This document shows positions 34,188 to 46,619 of a stretch of 64,000 nt of DNA, piece after piece. Below the pieces are notes generated by a model. The model was not told the DNA's origin, searched no databases, and saw nothing but the letters and a program-made list of their open reading frames with translations. Source of the stretch: Medicago truncatula (taxonomy: Eukaryota; Streptophyta; Magnoliopsida; Fabales; Fabaceae); assembly GCF_003473485.1 (NCBI RefSeq), contig NC_053044.1:31996091-32060090 (forward strand). Direction: 5' to 3'. Both the position numbers and the translations under genes were made by a program. Position 1 is the stretch's first letter; every line of letters starts with the position of its first letter.

Positions 34188-34205
34188 TGGTATAAGATTC
34201 ATTTT

Positions 34206-34726
34206 AGTCATGTGGCACAAGAACTGTTTCTTTTTTTCTCAGAAAGGAATTTTACACAAAAATTATCTGTCTGATAGTAAAAATAACAACCAAATAACAC
34301 CGTTAGTCTGAACATCATAGGAGAAGAAACATCCGCTCTCATTATCGGTCCCTCACTTTCCCTTATTTTTGTCATGATTACTTTTCTTTATCATCTTACT
34401 CCTACCACTGTGATATTAAAAAAGCATTGTTGATGGTTCTTCGTGACGTTAAATAAATTGGCACCATTTAGGCATTTTCCTTCATAAGTTAGTAATGCAT
34501 CTTCAACTTATTACTAGTGCCCTGAATAATACCTTTTAGAATTGGTTTCCTTCTTCTAGATGAATTCTTATATGTATATATTATGCTTTTGATAGAAACA
34601 TGGCACACTTCACTTTCACCAATATTTTCATTGTTTCTTTCGTATGGGCCAAATCAAGGAACCTGTAGGTTGGCTGTAAGATTATTTTCGCTATTATTTT
34701 CTAGATGACCATAATAGTGTAGTTAG
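34206..34726. repeat. Diverged TPS spacer below copy B, left of the 12.4-kb repeat
   Basis: Matches the spacers at about 41,060 and 46,620-47,130 with many differences. At 34,590-34,726 it already matches 46,995-47,130 closely, with only about three substitutions. From 34,727 on it matches 47,131 onward almost perfectly, so the repeat boundary falls here. Confidence 0.6.
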
Positions 34727-34905
34727 CTGTAAGATTAAGAAAGTCCAATTGCAATGCTTATAATTTCATTGAAGTACAAGGTTTGAGTACCAATAAACAA
34801 ATGGGTCATTAGTACCAAGAGAACCATGAGAACAATATTGCCTAATTTAAATTACAAAATCAATATGTTGTACATAAACAACAGAACACAATATCTGAAA
34901 ATGTA

Positions 34906-37176
34906 CTAATTACACCCAACACTAACATTAATCAATGACTTGACATGTTCCTGGAGATTAGAGAGGCTTGGGTTGCTCTTATAGTGGTACATGAGGGGAA
35001 CCATTCTTGCAGCATTGAGACAAAAGTTGGAAAATGACGATGAAAACTGATTTGCAACCAGAATTTCTTGATTGAGACATTTCCATTCATTTGAAATCAT
35101 GTGAGCAACATGTCTTTGCACGTCTTCACCGGAAATATCTTGGTGTTCACTCATGTAGCAATCAAGGTATGACCCATCAAGACCATTTTGCTCTCCACTC
35201 TGCATTCATTCATGGATAATAATTCTTATCATTAGAACTTTACATTTTACAATTGCGTTAATTGGTTGAACAATTTAATCAAATATTTGTTTAATATAAT
35301 TTAGGAGACATATTTCATACCTTAGCTCCTTCTAAATCATCAGAGAGACGAAGAATTTTGGCCACTGAATATATGACATTTGGAAACTTTTCATCCAAGA
35401 TATCAATTGTCTCCTTTGTTATACCATTAACATGATCCAACAGGAAGAATGCATGTATAAGCACAACATGAACTCCAGTGCTCACGATTCCATTATTCAA
35501 GTAATCCTCTGCTCTTGGCAAGTGTCCAGAATTCAACCAATGGGCCTCTTCCATGAAAGCGTTCAATAAGAGTATCCACTGTTTCGCACAAATATTTTTA
35601 TATACTCAGTTGTTTGAAAAAATAATTTATATATATGATGAAATAAAGAAGACAGATAGCTAGTGTACCGATTTTTTGAGAGTGTCTATAGGGTTAAATC
35701 CATGCTTTTTGTAGACCATTTCAGCAAAACTATTGGTAATGTCGTAAAGTGCATTCAAAGCTATTTTCATGAAGTTTGGAAGTTGCTCTGTACCAGTGAA
35801 TTCCCACCTGAATTAAAAAATTGCATAGTAAGTATTACTGTAAAGCATGAATGTAATATTTATATATATTTGTATATAGGAGGTATATTTTTTATAGATC
35901 ATGCGCTACAAACCCTTTGTGGAAAATTATGATATTAAGCCTCACTTAGTTTATGACTATAATTATATATATGAATTAACTAAATTATGAGATGTATATA
36001 TTTATTCAAAATTGAATACCTGTTAACAGCGTCTGTGAATATTGTAAGTTGATCCAATGTCGCGTGAACGTCGAAAATGTCATCAATGACATAAATTAGA
36101 GAGATAGGTTTGGTGAGCTCAATCCTTTGTTCTGAAAAGTTTGGATCTGTAAAGCATGCCATGGGCCATGTGTACCATTTCAGAGGTTGATACTCCGAAA
36201 ACTTCACCTCCTTGGCTAGTCCAAGTTCTTTCCACCATCTATCATTTGAGAGAATAATTACATTAGTGATTTCTATCTAAATTTTGAATAGTTATAAGGT
36301 CAACATAGATTTTTAATTAGAAAACATACTTGGAAACTTCAATGGTCTCATTCTGATTCCTGAACCTAACTATGGTGGAATTGATTTTAGCAAGTTCCTC
36401 TAAACATATCAAATCCTTCTCAGCCTTCAAATCATGGATGAATGTGCTTTTATCCATAAATCTTGACAAGCCATAGTGAAGAGGATTCTGAAGAGTGTTT
36501 ACAACATGTATAGCTTCATTATGTTCTTGGTTTCTTGATAGCCAATTATGTAGAAGCTCACGGCAGAGATATCCTACATCGTTAAGACTATCTTCTCCGT
36601 CAATACTTAGTTGTGATGCTTCGTAAAGGGCAATGAGGCCTTTCAAATCCTCACCATGTTTTTCTTCAAACATTCTTTTGTTGCACTTCAAGCTGTCAAA
36701 TAAATCTACACAACAATTATAGTTAGTCACTATATTACTAAATACTCCTATAGTAAAATTATGTATTCAAATGTAGAGAGGGTACGAATTAAACTAACCT
36801 GCATTGACATAGTGGCCTCCTTGTCTCAGCAAGCGGAATGCAAGTGAAAATTCATAGAGTTCATGGCTATTCACAAAATCAATAGGATTGGTGTTCAATA
36901 TCAAATGTAGCTTTTCAAGAGCCACTTTGATCTCCTCAGCAAAATAGTGTTCAATGCCAAACCTTTGGATGATATCGATCAAATAAAAACTCTCCATCGA
37001 ATCTTCGATTTTAACAAGTTTCTTATAAACTTGCTTAAATATCAAAGCTTGCTTAACATATGTAACATCCTGAAAAAGTCAAAGTGCAGATTGATCAGAA
37101 CATTGAAATAAAGCTATGTTGTAACTAAGTTTAGAATAACTGTATATATTTGTACTTCAGTTAAAATACTTACCAT
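34906..37176 (-). CDS. Terpene synthase copy B, TPS-g type, 519 aa
   Basis: Exons in coding order: 37174-37176, 36799-37069, 36330-36705, 36020-36238, 35669-35807, 35321-35578 and 34906-35199, all GT-AG and in phase (1,560 bases). It is one codon shorter than copies A and C because exon 2 reads NPIDF instead of NPIIDF. DDIFD is kept. The RxR position reads SEYQPLKW, with glutamate where A and C have glycine. Exon 7 starts SGEQNG rather than SGDQNG, so an acid residue lies one place beyond the canonical NSE/DTE glutamate position. Exon 6 begins [14 protein letters not shown]. The neighbouring spacers and TATA box match the other copies. B is clearly distinct from A and C at many residues, so it is a separate lineage and not a recent copy of C. 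Confidence 0.88.
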
Positions 37177-37280
37177 TCTAGAAATTAATGCTTTGATAAT
37201 AAAACAGACTTGATTCGGTGTTTATAGCTGGGGATTGTTAAGATGATTATTTTGAAGAAATGGGAATGATATGTTGAGCT

Positions 37281-37288
37281 ATTTATAG
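37281..37288 (-). promoter_or_regulatory. TATA box of TPS copy B (same in D and F)
   Basis: Minus-strand CTATAAAT about 105 bases upstream of the start codon; the identical box is at 49,684-49,691 (D) and 62,088-62,095 (F). The distance leaves room only for a short leader, which argues that no upstream coding exon is missing. Confidence 0.6.
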
Positions 37289-37339
37289 TTTAACATTGCA
37301 CTCGTTTCATATTTGCTCTTTTGAGCTACTGGTAGATTG

Positions 37340-37910
37340 AAGGTCAGCATGTGTATGCAGCATGTGCATTGTAACACATTAATTTATTTAGTTATAATAT
37401 TGATGCATTATGTCGCTGACTTCATGTTGTCTATTCATGACTTTTCAACACTAAATAACAAAACAAATATTAATTTAAAGGAGAACATGTTTCTTTTATT
37501 AAAATATATAATCAATGCCCATTCTTCCACACAAAAAATGTGCCTTACGTTAATACTTGTTTATTTTGTGAGGCACTCTAGATTGATCTGAATTTGTTGG
37601 TTTAATTTAAAGTTTCTATTGAACATTCAAATATAATATAAAGAATTATGCAAGAACCACACTCTTTTCAACAAACTCTCTTTAGTTGGTTGGATTTTAA
37701 ATGGGCCTCACTAAATTAATGGGAGCTACATGATTTAATATAACTCATTTGACTTGCAACAAATTAGAGAATGTGTTGGAGATAGTGTATTAAATAGTGT
37801 GTTACTATCGCTCCTCGTAATGTATTTGTTTAGAAGATAAAGTAAATTGTAAAGGTAAAGAAGCCGCTTTGGTTGATGTTCTTGATAAATTTCTATATGA
37901 TTTTTCTTTA
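37340..37910. other. Upstream flank of TPS B
   Basis: Continues the TPS 5' flank shared with A and C (ATTAATTTAAAGGAGAACATG), then unique AT-rich sequence. No gene is seen; an 84-codon plus-strand frame at 37,337 matches no family and is not credited. Repeated at 49,740 and 62,144. Confidence 0.4.
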
Positions 37911-37913
37911 TGA

Positions 37914-38240
37914 GAATGTTAACAACACTCTCTCTAATACTTACTCTCTTATTGGTGGGTAATTTACCTTAATCAATGAGCATTCACCTTTTTAGATGGT
38001 ATCCATAAACTATCTTGACCCCACCAATAAATTGTTCATTTTCATCGGTTGATGGGTAAATTACCCATCATACTTCAAAGGTAATCTAGAAAAAACCTTA
38101 TGTTAAATATCCACGTGATCGCTACTTTAAGTGGTACTCATTTCTAAAATATTTGACTTATATTAATTTCATTCAATAAAAAATAAGTGTTAGAGCATAG
38201 TGTGTTAGAATGAAAATGTTTTTAACATTTCTCTTTTCTT
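37914..38240. mobile_element. Probable MITE in the TPS spacer
   Basis: The left end reads GAGAATGTTAACAACACTCTC and the right end, read inward, gives AATGTTAAAAACATTTTCATTC; these are imperfect inverted repeats. Inner palindromes include GGGTAAATTACCC. The same element sits at about 50,317 and 62,720 through the large duplication. Confidence 0.4.
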
Positions 38241-39585
38241 CACTATATAGTAAGAGCAATGCTAGTAACACATATTTTAACACACTTTAATCGGTTAAAA
38301 TTCACATGGACCCCAAAAAAGACTCCTAAACATACTCTGCTGAAGCGAAAAAGTGATTCTAAATGAATGCCAATATAACAGTGATTCTATAAAATGTTTG
38401 GTTCATATATATAAACAGAATACATCACACAAAAAGCAAACATATCACATATTCAACTAATTTTCCATATCCACAGCTTGAGTTAAAACCTATGAAGCAT
38501 TAACACATACACGATCATGTAACACGTGGACACCGGTAATAATTTGAGAAAATGACAAAATTGAATGTAATTACATGTGTCGGTATCAGAAACAAGCATG
38601 TGTCAGACACCGGACACGTCTTCCGTTAGAAGTGTCGGTGTTACAAAGGTCAATTTATTTGGGAAATGGAGAGAGAAAGAAGTATATGAAAGACACTTGT
38701 TATTCAATAACATTCAAGTTCAGCGAAAAACTCTAACTAACTTCTAGTCTCTATTAACAACCTTGTAAGCTACATTACAAGCAACAATTACTTCCTATTT
38801 TCTACTTTGAATTACAATCAACAGAAAGAAAAAACACTAACTCAAGATTCAATTACAAGTGCATCCATATTTTGTTTTCCTTCAGGTTATTTGGTATAAC
38901 ATGATTACACATAGGATCCATAAACAGCACCCCCGTATTTACCTTGTCATGAATCATTTATTATAGAATGAAAAATGATATTCTGAGACGAAACTTTTAT
39001 GCTTTGTTGATTAATGATTATTAGAACCGAGATGCATATTTTTCCTGTGCTTCACATGTAGTTAAAAATTTGCCAAGAACCATGACCGATCACCCTGTAA
39101 TGAGAGTAAACTCTAATTTAATAATGCTTATCACCAGGCCCCTGATTTAATAACTTCATTCCTTTATGGTTTGGTTAGGGTAAGCTTTTAACTTGTTTAA
39201 AATATTAACAGAGCTAGAAAAACAAAAATTTCAGCATAAAAATTTCAGAACTAGACCCTTAATGTTATTTTATGTTTAGTGCAAAAGGGAAATGAGGATC
39301 TAATGAGATTTTTTAGGTTTTGACTTTTGGTTCTTTGATTTCAAGCTTGGTATTACAGACCTTAGTCTGCACTCTGGAATTTTCAAATATTTAGATAATT
39401 GCAAGTTTAAAGGAGTTTTGTCAACATGTTGTAACTAGTAATTGTTTGCCTCCTTCCATGGAACCAAAACTCAAAGCAAATGCCCGAGTAATTTTAATAA
39501 CTTCATTCCTTTATGGTTTGGTTAGCTCCTTTCTTCTTTGATGGTCTCTCAGCGTTTCTCTGTTTAACTCTCTCTAAAATAAGTG
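38241..39585. other. TPS spacer with LTR scraps and a GTGTCGG repeat
   Basis: No gene. Around 38,575-38,645 short inverted phrases (ATGTGTCGGTATC, ACACCGGACACG, AGTGTCGGTGTT) suggest a small repeat; a related phrase is at 9,030. About 38,665-38,825 is a copia-like LTR scrap related to 31,495-31,775. The rest is AT-rich spacer. Confidence 0.4.
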
Positions 39586-39589
39586 ATAT

Positions 39590-39960
39590 CCGCTGGAAAT
39601 GACTTGGAAGCTATTTATACCATGTCTGGTAAGTAACTGCTCACTTAGCCATGCCCAGGCTCACCGTGGCGAGCGAAGCTTTCTTCACCAATGGGTTTCT
39701 GCCACATCAGCAAAGTGGCCCTCAAACCACCTTAGCTCCCGTGGCGAGCTCATGTCTTTCTCAGCCACGCCTTGTTTTTCTGATTTTCCTTGCTCTCTGT
39801 CTACCCTCACTGCAGCTTCGCTATGGCGAGCCTCTTGGCCATGACCTCATTGTGGGCTCGTTGTGGCCATGGTGACAGCATCTGATTTTCTTCACTTTCT
39901 GACTTGCCTTCGCTTTGGTCTCGCTTTGAGCTTGCTTAGCAAACCTCTTGACATATTTTT
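39590..39960. repeat. GC-richer island of unknown origin in the TPS spacer
   Basis: This stretch is clearly richer in G and C than its surroundings and repeats phrases such as CGTGGCGAGC, CTATGGCGAGCC and GTGGCCATGG. Two overlapping plus-strand frames of about 75-80 codons exist but show no domain. It looks like part of a retrotransposon LTR or untranslated region. Copied at 51,993-52,363. Confidence 0.35.
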
Positions 39961-40159
39961 CTTTCCTTTTTTATCTTAAAGTCCATGGCAAGTGAATTTT
40001 ACCTACATAAATGTTGGTATTAGACATAAAACGCACATATTGCTATTTTTCTATTAATTTGGAGCTTTTACATAGATAATTTGCAAAACAAGTTAATAAG
40101 TGCCTTAATTATACATGTGATTTATCCAATTTCTGGCACTTACCAACTCGCAAACAAAA

Positions 40160-40440
40160 CCTTGTTGAATTAGAGAGAAAGAACTATATGAAATTAAAGA
40201 CACTTGTTATTAAATTAGAGAGAAAGAAGTATATGAAAGACACTTATTATTGAATGGAATTGTTGAGTGAAGAAGTGGTTGTTAAAACTGTGTATTACTC
40301 CTTTTATAGAGGAGGATAACACTCACTCACCGTAGTTCCTTGTCAGGCAAGTAACCATTCAAATTAACAACCTTGTAAGCACCATTACAAGAAACAGCTA
40401 CTTCCTATTTTATAGTTTGAATTACAATCGATAGAAATAA
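40160..40440 (-). mobile_element. LTR remnant, copia-like, in the TPS spacer
   Basis: Same family and orientation as 31,495-31,775, with the CCTCTATAAAAGGAG core and the CATATACTTC/CTCTCTAATT tract present twice. Fossil without internal region; duplicated at 52,563-52,843. Confidence 0.45.
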
Positions 40441-40479
40441 AAAAACACTAACCCAAGATTCAATAACTGTGCTTTGGTA

Positions 40480-41467
40480 TACCACGATTACACATAGGCT
40501 CCATAAACAACACCCTGGAATTTAGCTGGTGATGAATCATTGAATAGTTCAGAAACAAGCGAGGTTTTGTCTGTCTTGGCTGGGTCATGAAATGTTGCTA
40601 CAGAGAGCCTTGCTCTATCATAATACAATGCTAGTCAGCCACATATCCTATAAAAGCTTGGTTTCATGTATGGATATTGTTGTAAACTCAAAAATCACTA
40701 TGAATGAAAGATAATATTTTGATATGAAACTTTTATTCTTTCATACATAGATACATGAGCAAACATCCTATACAAGCATGGCATATTTTCCTGTGCTTCA
40801 CGTGAAGTTATGGGTTTTCTATGAACCTTGACCCAACCACACTCAACGTCCTTCCTACAATGATCTTAAACACAATCAGAAAAACACAATTGTTCGCATG
40901 ATTAGTCGTAATTGAAAGCTTGCCTCGATGTCTAAATAAGTAAATTACATTATTGAATAATTGACTTGCACTGATTAATTGGATCTCAGTAATGTGATGA
41001 CACTCAGAAACTCTTAGTTTCATGTACTTTAGTCACCTTGACAACATGGTATAAGATTCATTTTAGTCATGTGGCACAAGAACTGTTTCTTTTTTTCTTA
41101 AAAGGGATTTTACACAAAATATTTCTGACAGTAAAAATAACAACCAAGTAACACTGTTAGTCTGAACATCACAGGGGCACCATGGTATAAGATTTTTAGT
41201 CATGTGGCACCATTTAGGCATTTTCCTTCATAATTTAGTAATGCATCTTCAGCTTATTACTAGAGCCCTGAAGTACAATAGCAGTTAGCTGGAAGATTAA
41301 GAAAGTCCAATTGCAATGCCTATAATTTCATTGAAATACAAGGTTTGAGTACAAATAAACAAATGGGAAATTAGTACCAAGCGAACAATGAAAACAATAT
41401 TTCCTAATTTAAATTACAAAATCAATATGTTGTGCAGAAACAACATAACACAATGTTTGAAAATGTA
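40480..41467. repeat. TPS spacer module below copy C
   Basis: Homologous to 26,150-28,156 (below A) and 45,640-47,309 (below D). It is the clean reference for three insertions seen elsewhere: the Stowaway-like MITE (26,745), the SINE (34,015) and the LTR-like element (46,339). The spacer below B lacks the left 540 bases, which are replaced there by the LINE. Confidence 0.65.
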
Positions 41468-43643
41468 CTAATTGCGTCCAACACCAACGTTAATCAATGA
41501 CTTGACATGTTCCTGGAGATTAGAGAGGCTTGGATTGCTCTTATAGTGGTACATGAGGGGAACCATTCTAGCAGCATTCAGACAAAAGTTGGAAAATGAT
41601 GATGAAAACTGATTTGCAACCAGAATTTCTTGATTGAGAAATTTCCATTCATTTGAAATCATGTGAGCAACATGTCCTTGCACGTCTTCACTGGAAATAT
41701 CTTGGTGTTCACTCATGTAGCAATCAAGGTATGACCCATCAAGACCATTTTGATCTCCACTCTGCATTCATCCATGATAATTCTTATCATTAGAACTTTA
41801 CATTTAACAATCGAGTTAAGTGGTTGAACAATTTAATCGAATACTTGTTTAATATTCTAATTTAGGAGACATATTTCATACCTTAGCTCCTTCTAAATCA
41901 TCAGAGAGACGAAGAATTTTTGCCACTGAATATATGACATTTGGAAACTTTTCATCCAAGATATCAATTGTTTGCTTTGTTATACCATTAACATGATCCA
42001 ACAGGAAGAATGCATGTTCAAGCACAACATGCACTCCAGTGCTCACAATTCCATTGTTCAAGTAATCCTCTGCCTTTGGTAAGTGACCAGAATTCAACCA
42101 ATGAGCCTCTTCCATGAAAGCGTTCAATAAGCGTATCCACTGTTTCACCAAAATAATTTTATATATACTCAGTCATTTGAAAGAATAATTTATATATATG
42201 ATAAAATATAAAAGACGGTTAGTTAGTATACCGATTTTTTAAGAGTATCTATAGGGTTGAATCCATGCTTCTTGTAGACCTTTTCAGCAAAATTATTGGT
42301 AATGTCGTAAAGTGCATTCAAAGATATTTTCATGAACTTTGGAAGTAGCTCTGTGCCAGTGATTTCCCACCTGAATCAAAAATCATTTCATAGTAAGTAT
42401 CAAAGTGAAGCATCAATGTAATATTTGTATATCTTTGCAGAGGCATATGTATGTATTAATGAGATGTATATAATTATTCAAAATTTAATACCTGTTAACA
42501 GCGTCTGTGAATATTGTCAGTTGATCTAATGTCGCGTGAACATCGAAAATGTCATCAATGACATAAATTAAAGAGATAGGTTTGGTGAGCTCAATCCTTT
42601 GTTCGGAAAAGTTTGGATCTGTAAAGCATGCCATCGGCCATGTGTACCATTTGAGAGGTTGATACCCCGAAAACTTCACCTCCTTGTCTAGTCCAAGTTC
42701 TTTCCACCATCTGTCATTTGAGAGAACAATTACGTTAGTGATCTCTATCTAAATTTTGAATAGTTTTAAGTTCAACATAGAGTTTTAATTAGAAAACATA
42801 CTTGGAAACTTCAGTGGTCTCATTCTGATTCATGAACCTAACTATGGTGGAGTTGATTTTAGCAAGTTCCTCTAAACATATCAAATCCTTCTCTTCCTTC
42901 AAATCATGATTGAATGTGCTTTTATCCATAAATCTTGACAAGCCATAGTGAAGTGGATTCTGAAGAGTGTTTGCAACATATAAAGCATCCTTATGTTCTT
43001 GGTTTCTTGACAACCATGCATGTAGAAGCTCACAACAAAGGTATCCTACATCGTTAAGACAATCTTCTCCTTCAATACTTAGTTGCGATGCTTCGTAAAG
43101 GGCAATGAGACCTTTCACATCCTCACCATGTTTTTCTTCGAACATTCTTTTTGTACACTTCAAGTTGTCAAACAAATCTACACAACAATTATAGTTAGGC
43201 ACTATATTACTAATTAATACTAGTAAACTCGTATATATTCAAATGTAGTGAGGGTATGTATTAAACAAACCTGGATTTACGTAATGGCCTCCTTGTCTCA
43301 GCAAGCGGAATGCAAGTGCAACTTCATAGAGTTCATGGCTACTCACAAAATCAATTATAGGATTGGTGTTTAATATCAAATGTAGCTTTTCAAGAGCCAC
43401 TTTGATCTCCTCAGCAAAGTAGTGTTCAATGCCAAACCTTTGGATAATATCTATCAAATAAAAACTCTCCATGGGATCTTCGATTTTAACAAGTTTCTTA
43501 TAAACTTGCTTAAATATCAAAGCTTGTTTGACATATGTAGCATCCTGAAAATGTAAAAGTGCAGATTGATCAGTACTTTGAAATAAAATATTTTAAATTT
43601 GAACAGCTGTATATATTTGTACTTCAATTAAAATACTTACCAT
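41468..43643 (-). CDS. Terpene synthase copy C, TPS-g type, 520 aa
   Basis: Exons in coding order: 43641-43643, 43271-43544, 42802-43177, 42492-42710, about 42232-42370, 41882-42139 and 41468-41761, giving 1,563 bases in frame. It resembles copy A more than B at several sites, for example FSGYQPLKW and [10 protein letters not shown]. It differs elsewhere: [13 protein letters not shown] in exon 6, [11 protein letters not shown] in exon 3, and a C-terminus ending VGVGRN. DDIFD is intact. The first exon again supplies only the initiator ATG before GTAAGT. Its promoter has a TATA box at 43,763-43,770. Confidence 0.88.
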
Positions 43644-43762
43644 TCTGGAAATTAATGCTTTGATAGTAAATTAAAACAGACTTGATTCAGTGTTTATAGC
43701 TGGGGATATTGTTAAGATGTGAAGATGATTATTTTGAAGAAATGGGAATGATATGTGGAGCT

Positions 43763-43770
43763 ATTTATAG
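43763..43770 (-). promoter_or_regulatory. TATA box of TPS copy C (same in E)
   Basis: Minus-strand CTATAAAT about 120 bases upstream of the start codon; the duplicate is at 56,166-56,173. The region between box and ATG lacks the insertion found in copy A. Confidence 0.6.
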
Positions 43771-43799
43771 TTTAACATTGCACACGATTCTTATTTGTT

Positions 43800-46338
43800 A
43801 TTTTGGGTTACTGAATGATTGAAGGTCAACATATGTATGCTGCATATGTGTATTGTAACACATTAATTTATTAGTAGTTTTTCTTTTGTATTTATTAGTT
43901 ATATTTTGCCAATGCTTGTTATAGTAGTTTTTTTTTGGTAGAAGTTATAGTATGTTGTTGATGTGCTGTTGTCTATTCATGACTATTTAACATTAATTAA
44001 ATAACAACGATTAATTTAAAGAACATGTTTCTTGTTTATTTTGTGAGAGGCTAACATGCATGATTTTTACTTATAAAATAGTAGTAATACGTGGAATAAG
44101 AATGAAACATAAAATACATCACTGAGTTAGTATAGTGTTGCTTCTATTAATGAGCTTAAGGTCAATTTTGACGTGAGTTCATCTCAGTAAATTGTTTTTT
44201 TTTTTTTTTATCTCTCTTTTAATCAAATAAATGATATTCATATACTTTTTGAGTGTTCATTCGTATAATTTTGTGATTAGGCCATCTTAGCATAATATTG
44301 TTTGTTTTGATCTCCGGTCTTTGTGTGATGTTTTTTGATTTTTTTCGTTTTAATTCGTTGTTTATTTCATTAAAGTTAAAAGGTTATCTTAATCCAATGA
44401 AGATTCAACCAATAATTTTTGTGTCGTCATTGTTTTCAATCATATTTACTGGTTTATATACTTTGTTGTTTTATACTATTAATATGGATATTGTGAATTT
44501 GTTCGCAACTTCATTGTTTTTTATTTTATTTTAGCGACGTAATGTATTGATGTATATCAACTTGAATGAATAATAGTTTATTTTGTCGTCAACAATAATA
44601 ATTATAATAAGGTTTAGATAAGATTTTAATTTTGTAAATATAATATTCATTGTAAAAACCTTATTTTTATTTTTAGTCCTTGCAAACATGCAACTTTTTG
44701 TTTTTGGTCCCTTGTTCTTTTGCTTAGTCCATGCAAACTTGGTTTATTTATGTAATTTGTCCTTCCAAATATGCGTCATTTGAGTTTTTCGTCCTTGAAA
44801 TAGCTAATCTTTACAAATAGCCATTCTATTTACTAATCAATTTAGTTTTGGTTCTTAATCTCATTTTCTAGCTGACGTGGAATGTGATTACTGACATGAC
44901 ACACGTTGACTGGGAAACAATGAGGATGAGTCAGCAAATAACACTTGAATGGACATCTTTGCCCTTAATATGTATAGGAAAAGACAAAAAAACCTTCTTG
45001 CTTCTCCTAAACTTGCTTCAATCTTCTTCTCCAAGATCAGTTCGTCATCTCTTCCGCTCTCTCCACACCAGTTCAAGCTCGTCAACAATTGAAAAATCCG
45101 TAACGAACAGAAAGAAAAGCTTTGAAGTTTTAATTTTCTTTCTTCATTGCCATCGTCTTTGCCTTTGTATTCAGCTACATAACCTATAGTTGAAGAAAAT
45201 AAAACAATCGTTTATTGGAGAAAGATTAAGCTTGAAATCAACATTAGAAGATTCTGAGAAACCTCTCTTTCCACAACTATTTTTAACCAGGGATTCTTCG
45301 TTATCACTTTATCTGGGAAGATTGAGTCGTAATTCCACCGACAAGGTGGCCACCGTCGCCCCTCGACTTCTCTAACACTTCTTCCCTTTCTTAAATTTTT
45401 GGTTCTGCCTCGATAGAGTAAGAGCATCCACAATGGGTCTTATGTGTACACATCACTAAAACTGTGCATTACTCCTTTTATAGATGAGAATAACACTCAC
45501 TAACCGAAGTTACTTGTCAGGCAAGTAACCATTCAAATTAACAACCTTGTAAGCTACATTACAAGCAACAGATACTTCCTATTTTCTAGTTTGAATTACA
45601 ATCAACAGAATAAAAAAGACTAACTCAAGATTCAAAAGCTGTGCTTTGGTATATACACATAGGCTCCATAAACAACACCCTGGTATTTAGCTGGTGATGA
45701 ATCATTGATTAGTTCAGAAACAAGGGTGGTTTTGACTGTCTTAACTGGGTTGATGAAGTGTTGCCACAGAGAGCCTTGCTTTATCAAAATAAATCAAACT
45801 TGTTGACAACTTCAAGTTCACGAATGAGTCATTTATCAGGAAAATATAAAGAAGTCGCTAACCGCCATAATACAATGCTAGCCAGCCACATATCCTATAA
45901 AAGCTTGATTTCATGTATTGATATTGTTGTTAACTCAAAAATCATTAAAGAATGAAGATAAACTTTGAAATTAAACTTTTATGCTTTCATGTATAGATAC
46001 ATGAGCAAACATCGTACAAAAGCATGTCATATTTTTTTGTGCTTCACGTGAAGTTATGAGTTTTCAATGAACCTTGACCCGACCACACTCAACGTCCATC
46101 TGGCAATGATCGTAAACACAATCAGAAAAACACAATTGTTCGCATAATTAGTTTTAATTGAATAATTGACTTGCACTGATTAATTGGATCTCAGCAATGT
46201 GATGACAGTCAGAAACTCTTACCAAACCTTTAAAATGTAGTGTCATGTACTTTAGTCACCTAGCAACATGGTATAAGATTCATTTTAGTCACGTGGCACA
46301 AGAACTGTTTCTTTTTTTCTTAGAAGGGATTTTACACA
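43800..46338. other. Spacer between TPS C and D
   Basis: No credible gene. The first 250 bases are the shared TPS upstream flank. About 44,660-44,880 carries TTAGTCCTTGCAAACATGC-type phrases common at the ends of MULE-type elements. About 44,900-45,400 has several small frames on both strands, none with a recognisable domain. About 45,450-45,610 is a copia-like LTR scrap. From 45,640 the shared TPS spacer module begins. Copied at 56,203-58,741. Confidence 0.4.
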
Positions 46339-46619
46339 TGTTAAACTGTGTAATTACTAGAAACAATAGATAGCTTGTAGAGCAAGGTATCCTGCCATAC
46401 CAAGGAACTTTACCATGCACTGGCTTTAGATGATTCTAGTCCTAGCTAATAGTTAGTTACAATTAGTTATGATTATATGAAGCTATATATAGCTATGTTG
46501 TAACAAACTCTTTTCAGTTGAATGAATCAATAGATTTTCTCTCATTTTCTCTATTTCTTCTTCCTCAAGCTTCTACATTTTCTCTGAATTCACCATGATT
46601 ATGGTGAAGTTTATGAACA
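46339..46619. mobile_element. 281-base solo-LTR-like insertion in the spacer below TPS D
   Basis: It begins TGTTAAACTG and ends TATGAACA, so the tips are inverted (TGTT/AACA), and a T/C-rich tract precedes the end. The paralogous sequences at about 34,250 and 41,110 run ATTTTACACAAAA without it. Probably a small copia-like solo LTR. The exact target duplication is blurred by ACACA repeats at the junction. Confidence 0.5.

Noticed and set aside
33695-34220. Frames at the end of the LINE and across the SINE
   Set aside because: They lie in the LINE 3' UTR and SINE and resemble no protein.
35663-35932. 89-codon plus-strand frame in TPS B and its copies in D and F
   Set aside because: It is antisense to TPS exon 5 and the neighbouring intron.
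44884-45433. Frames of 61-101 codons on both strands in the C-D spacer and their duplicate at 57,287
   Set aside because: They overlap one another antisense, show no domain, and are repeated only because the whole unit is duplicated.
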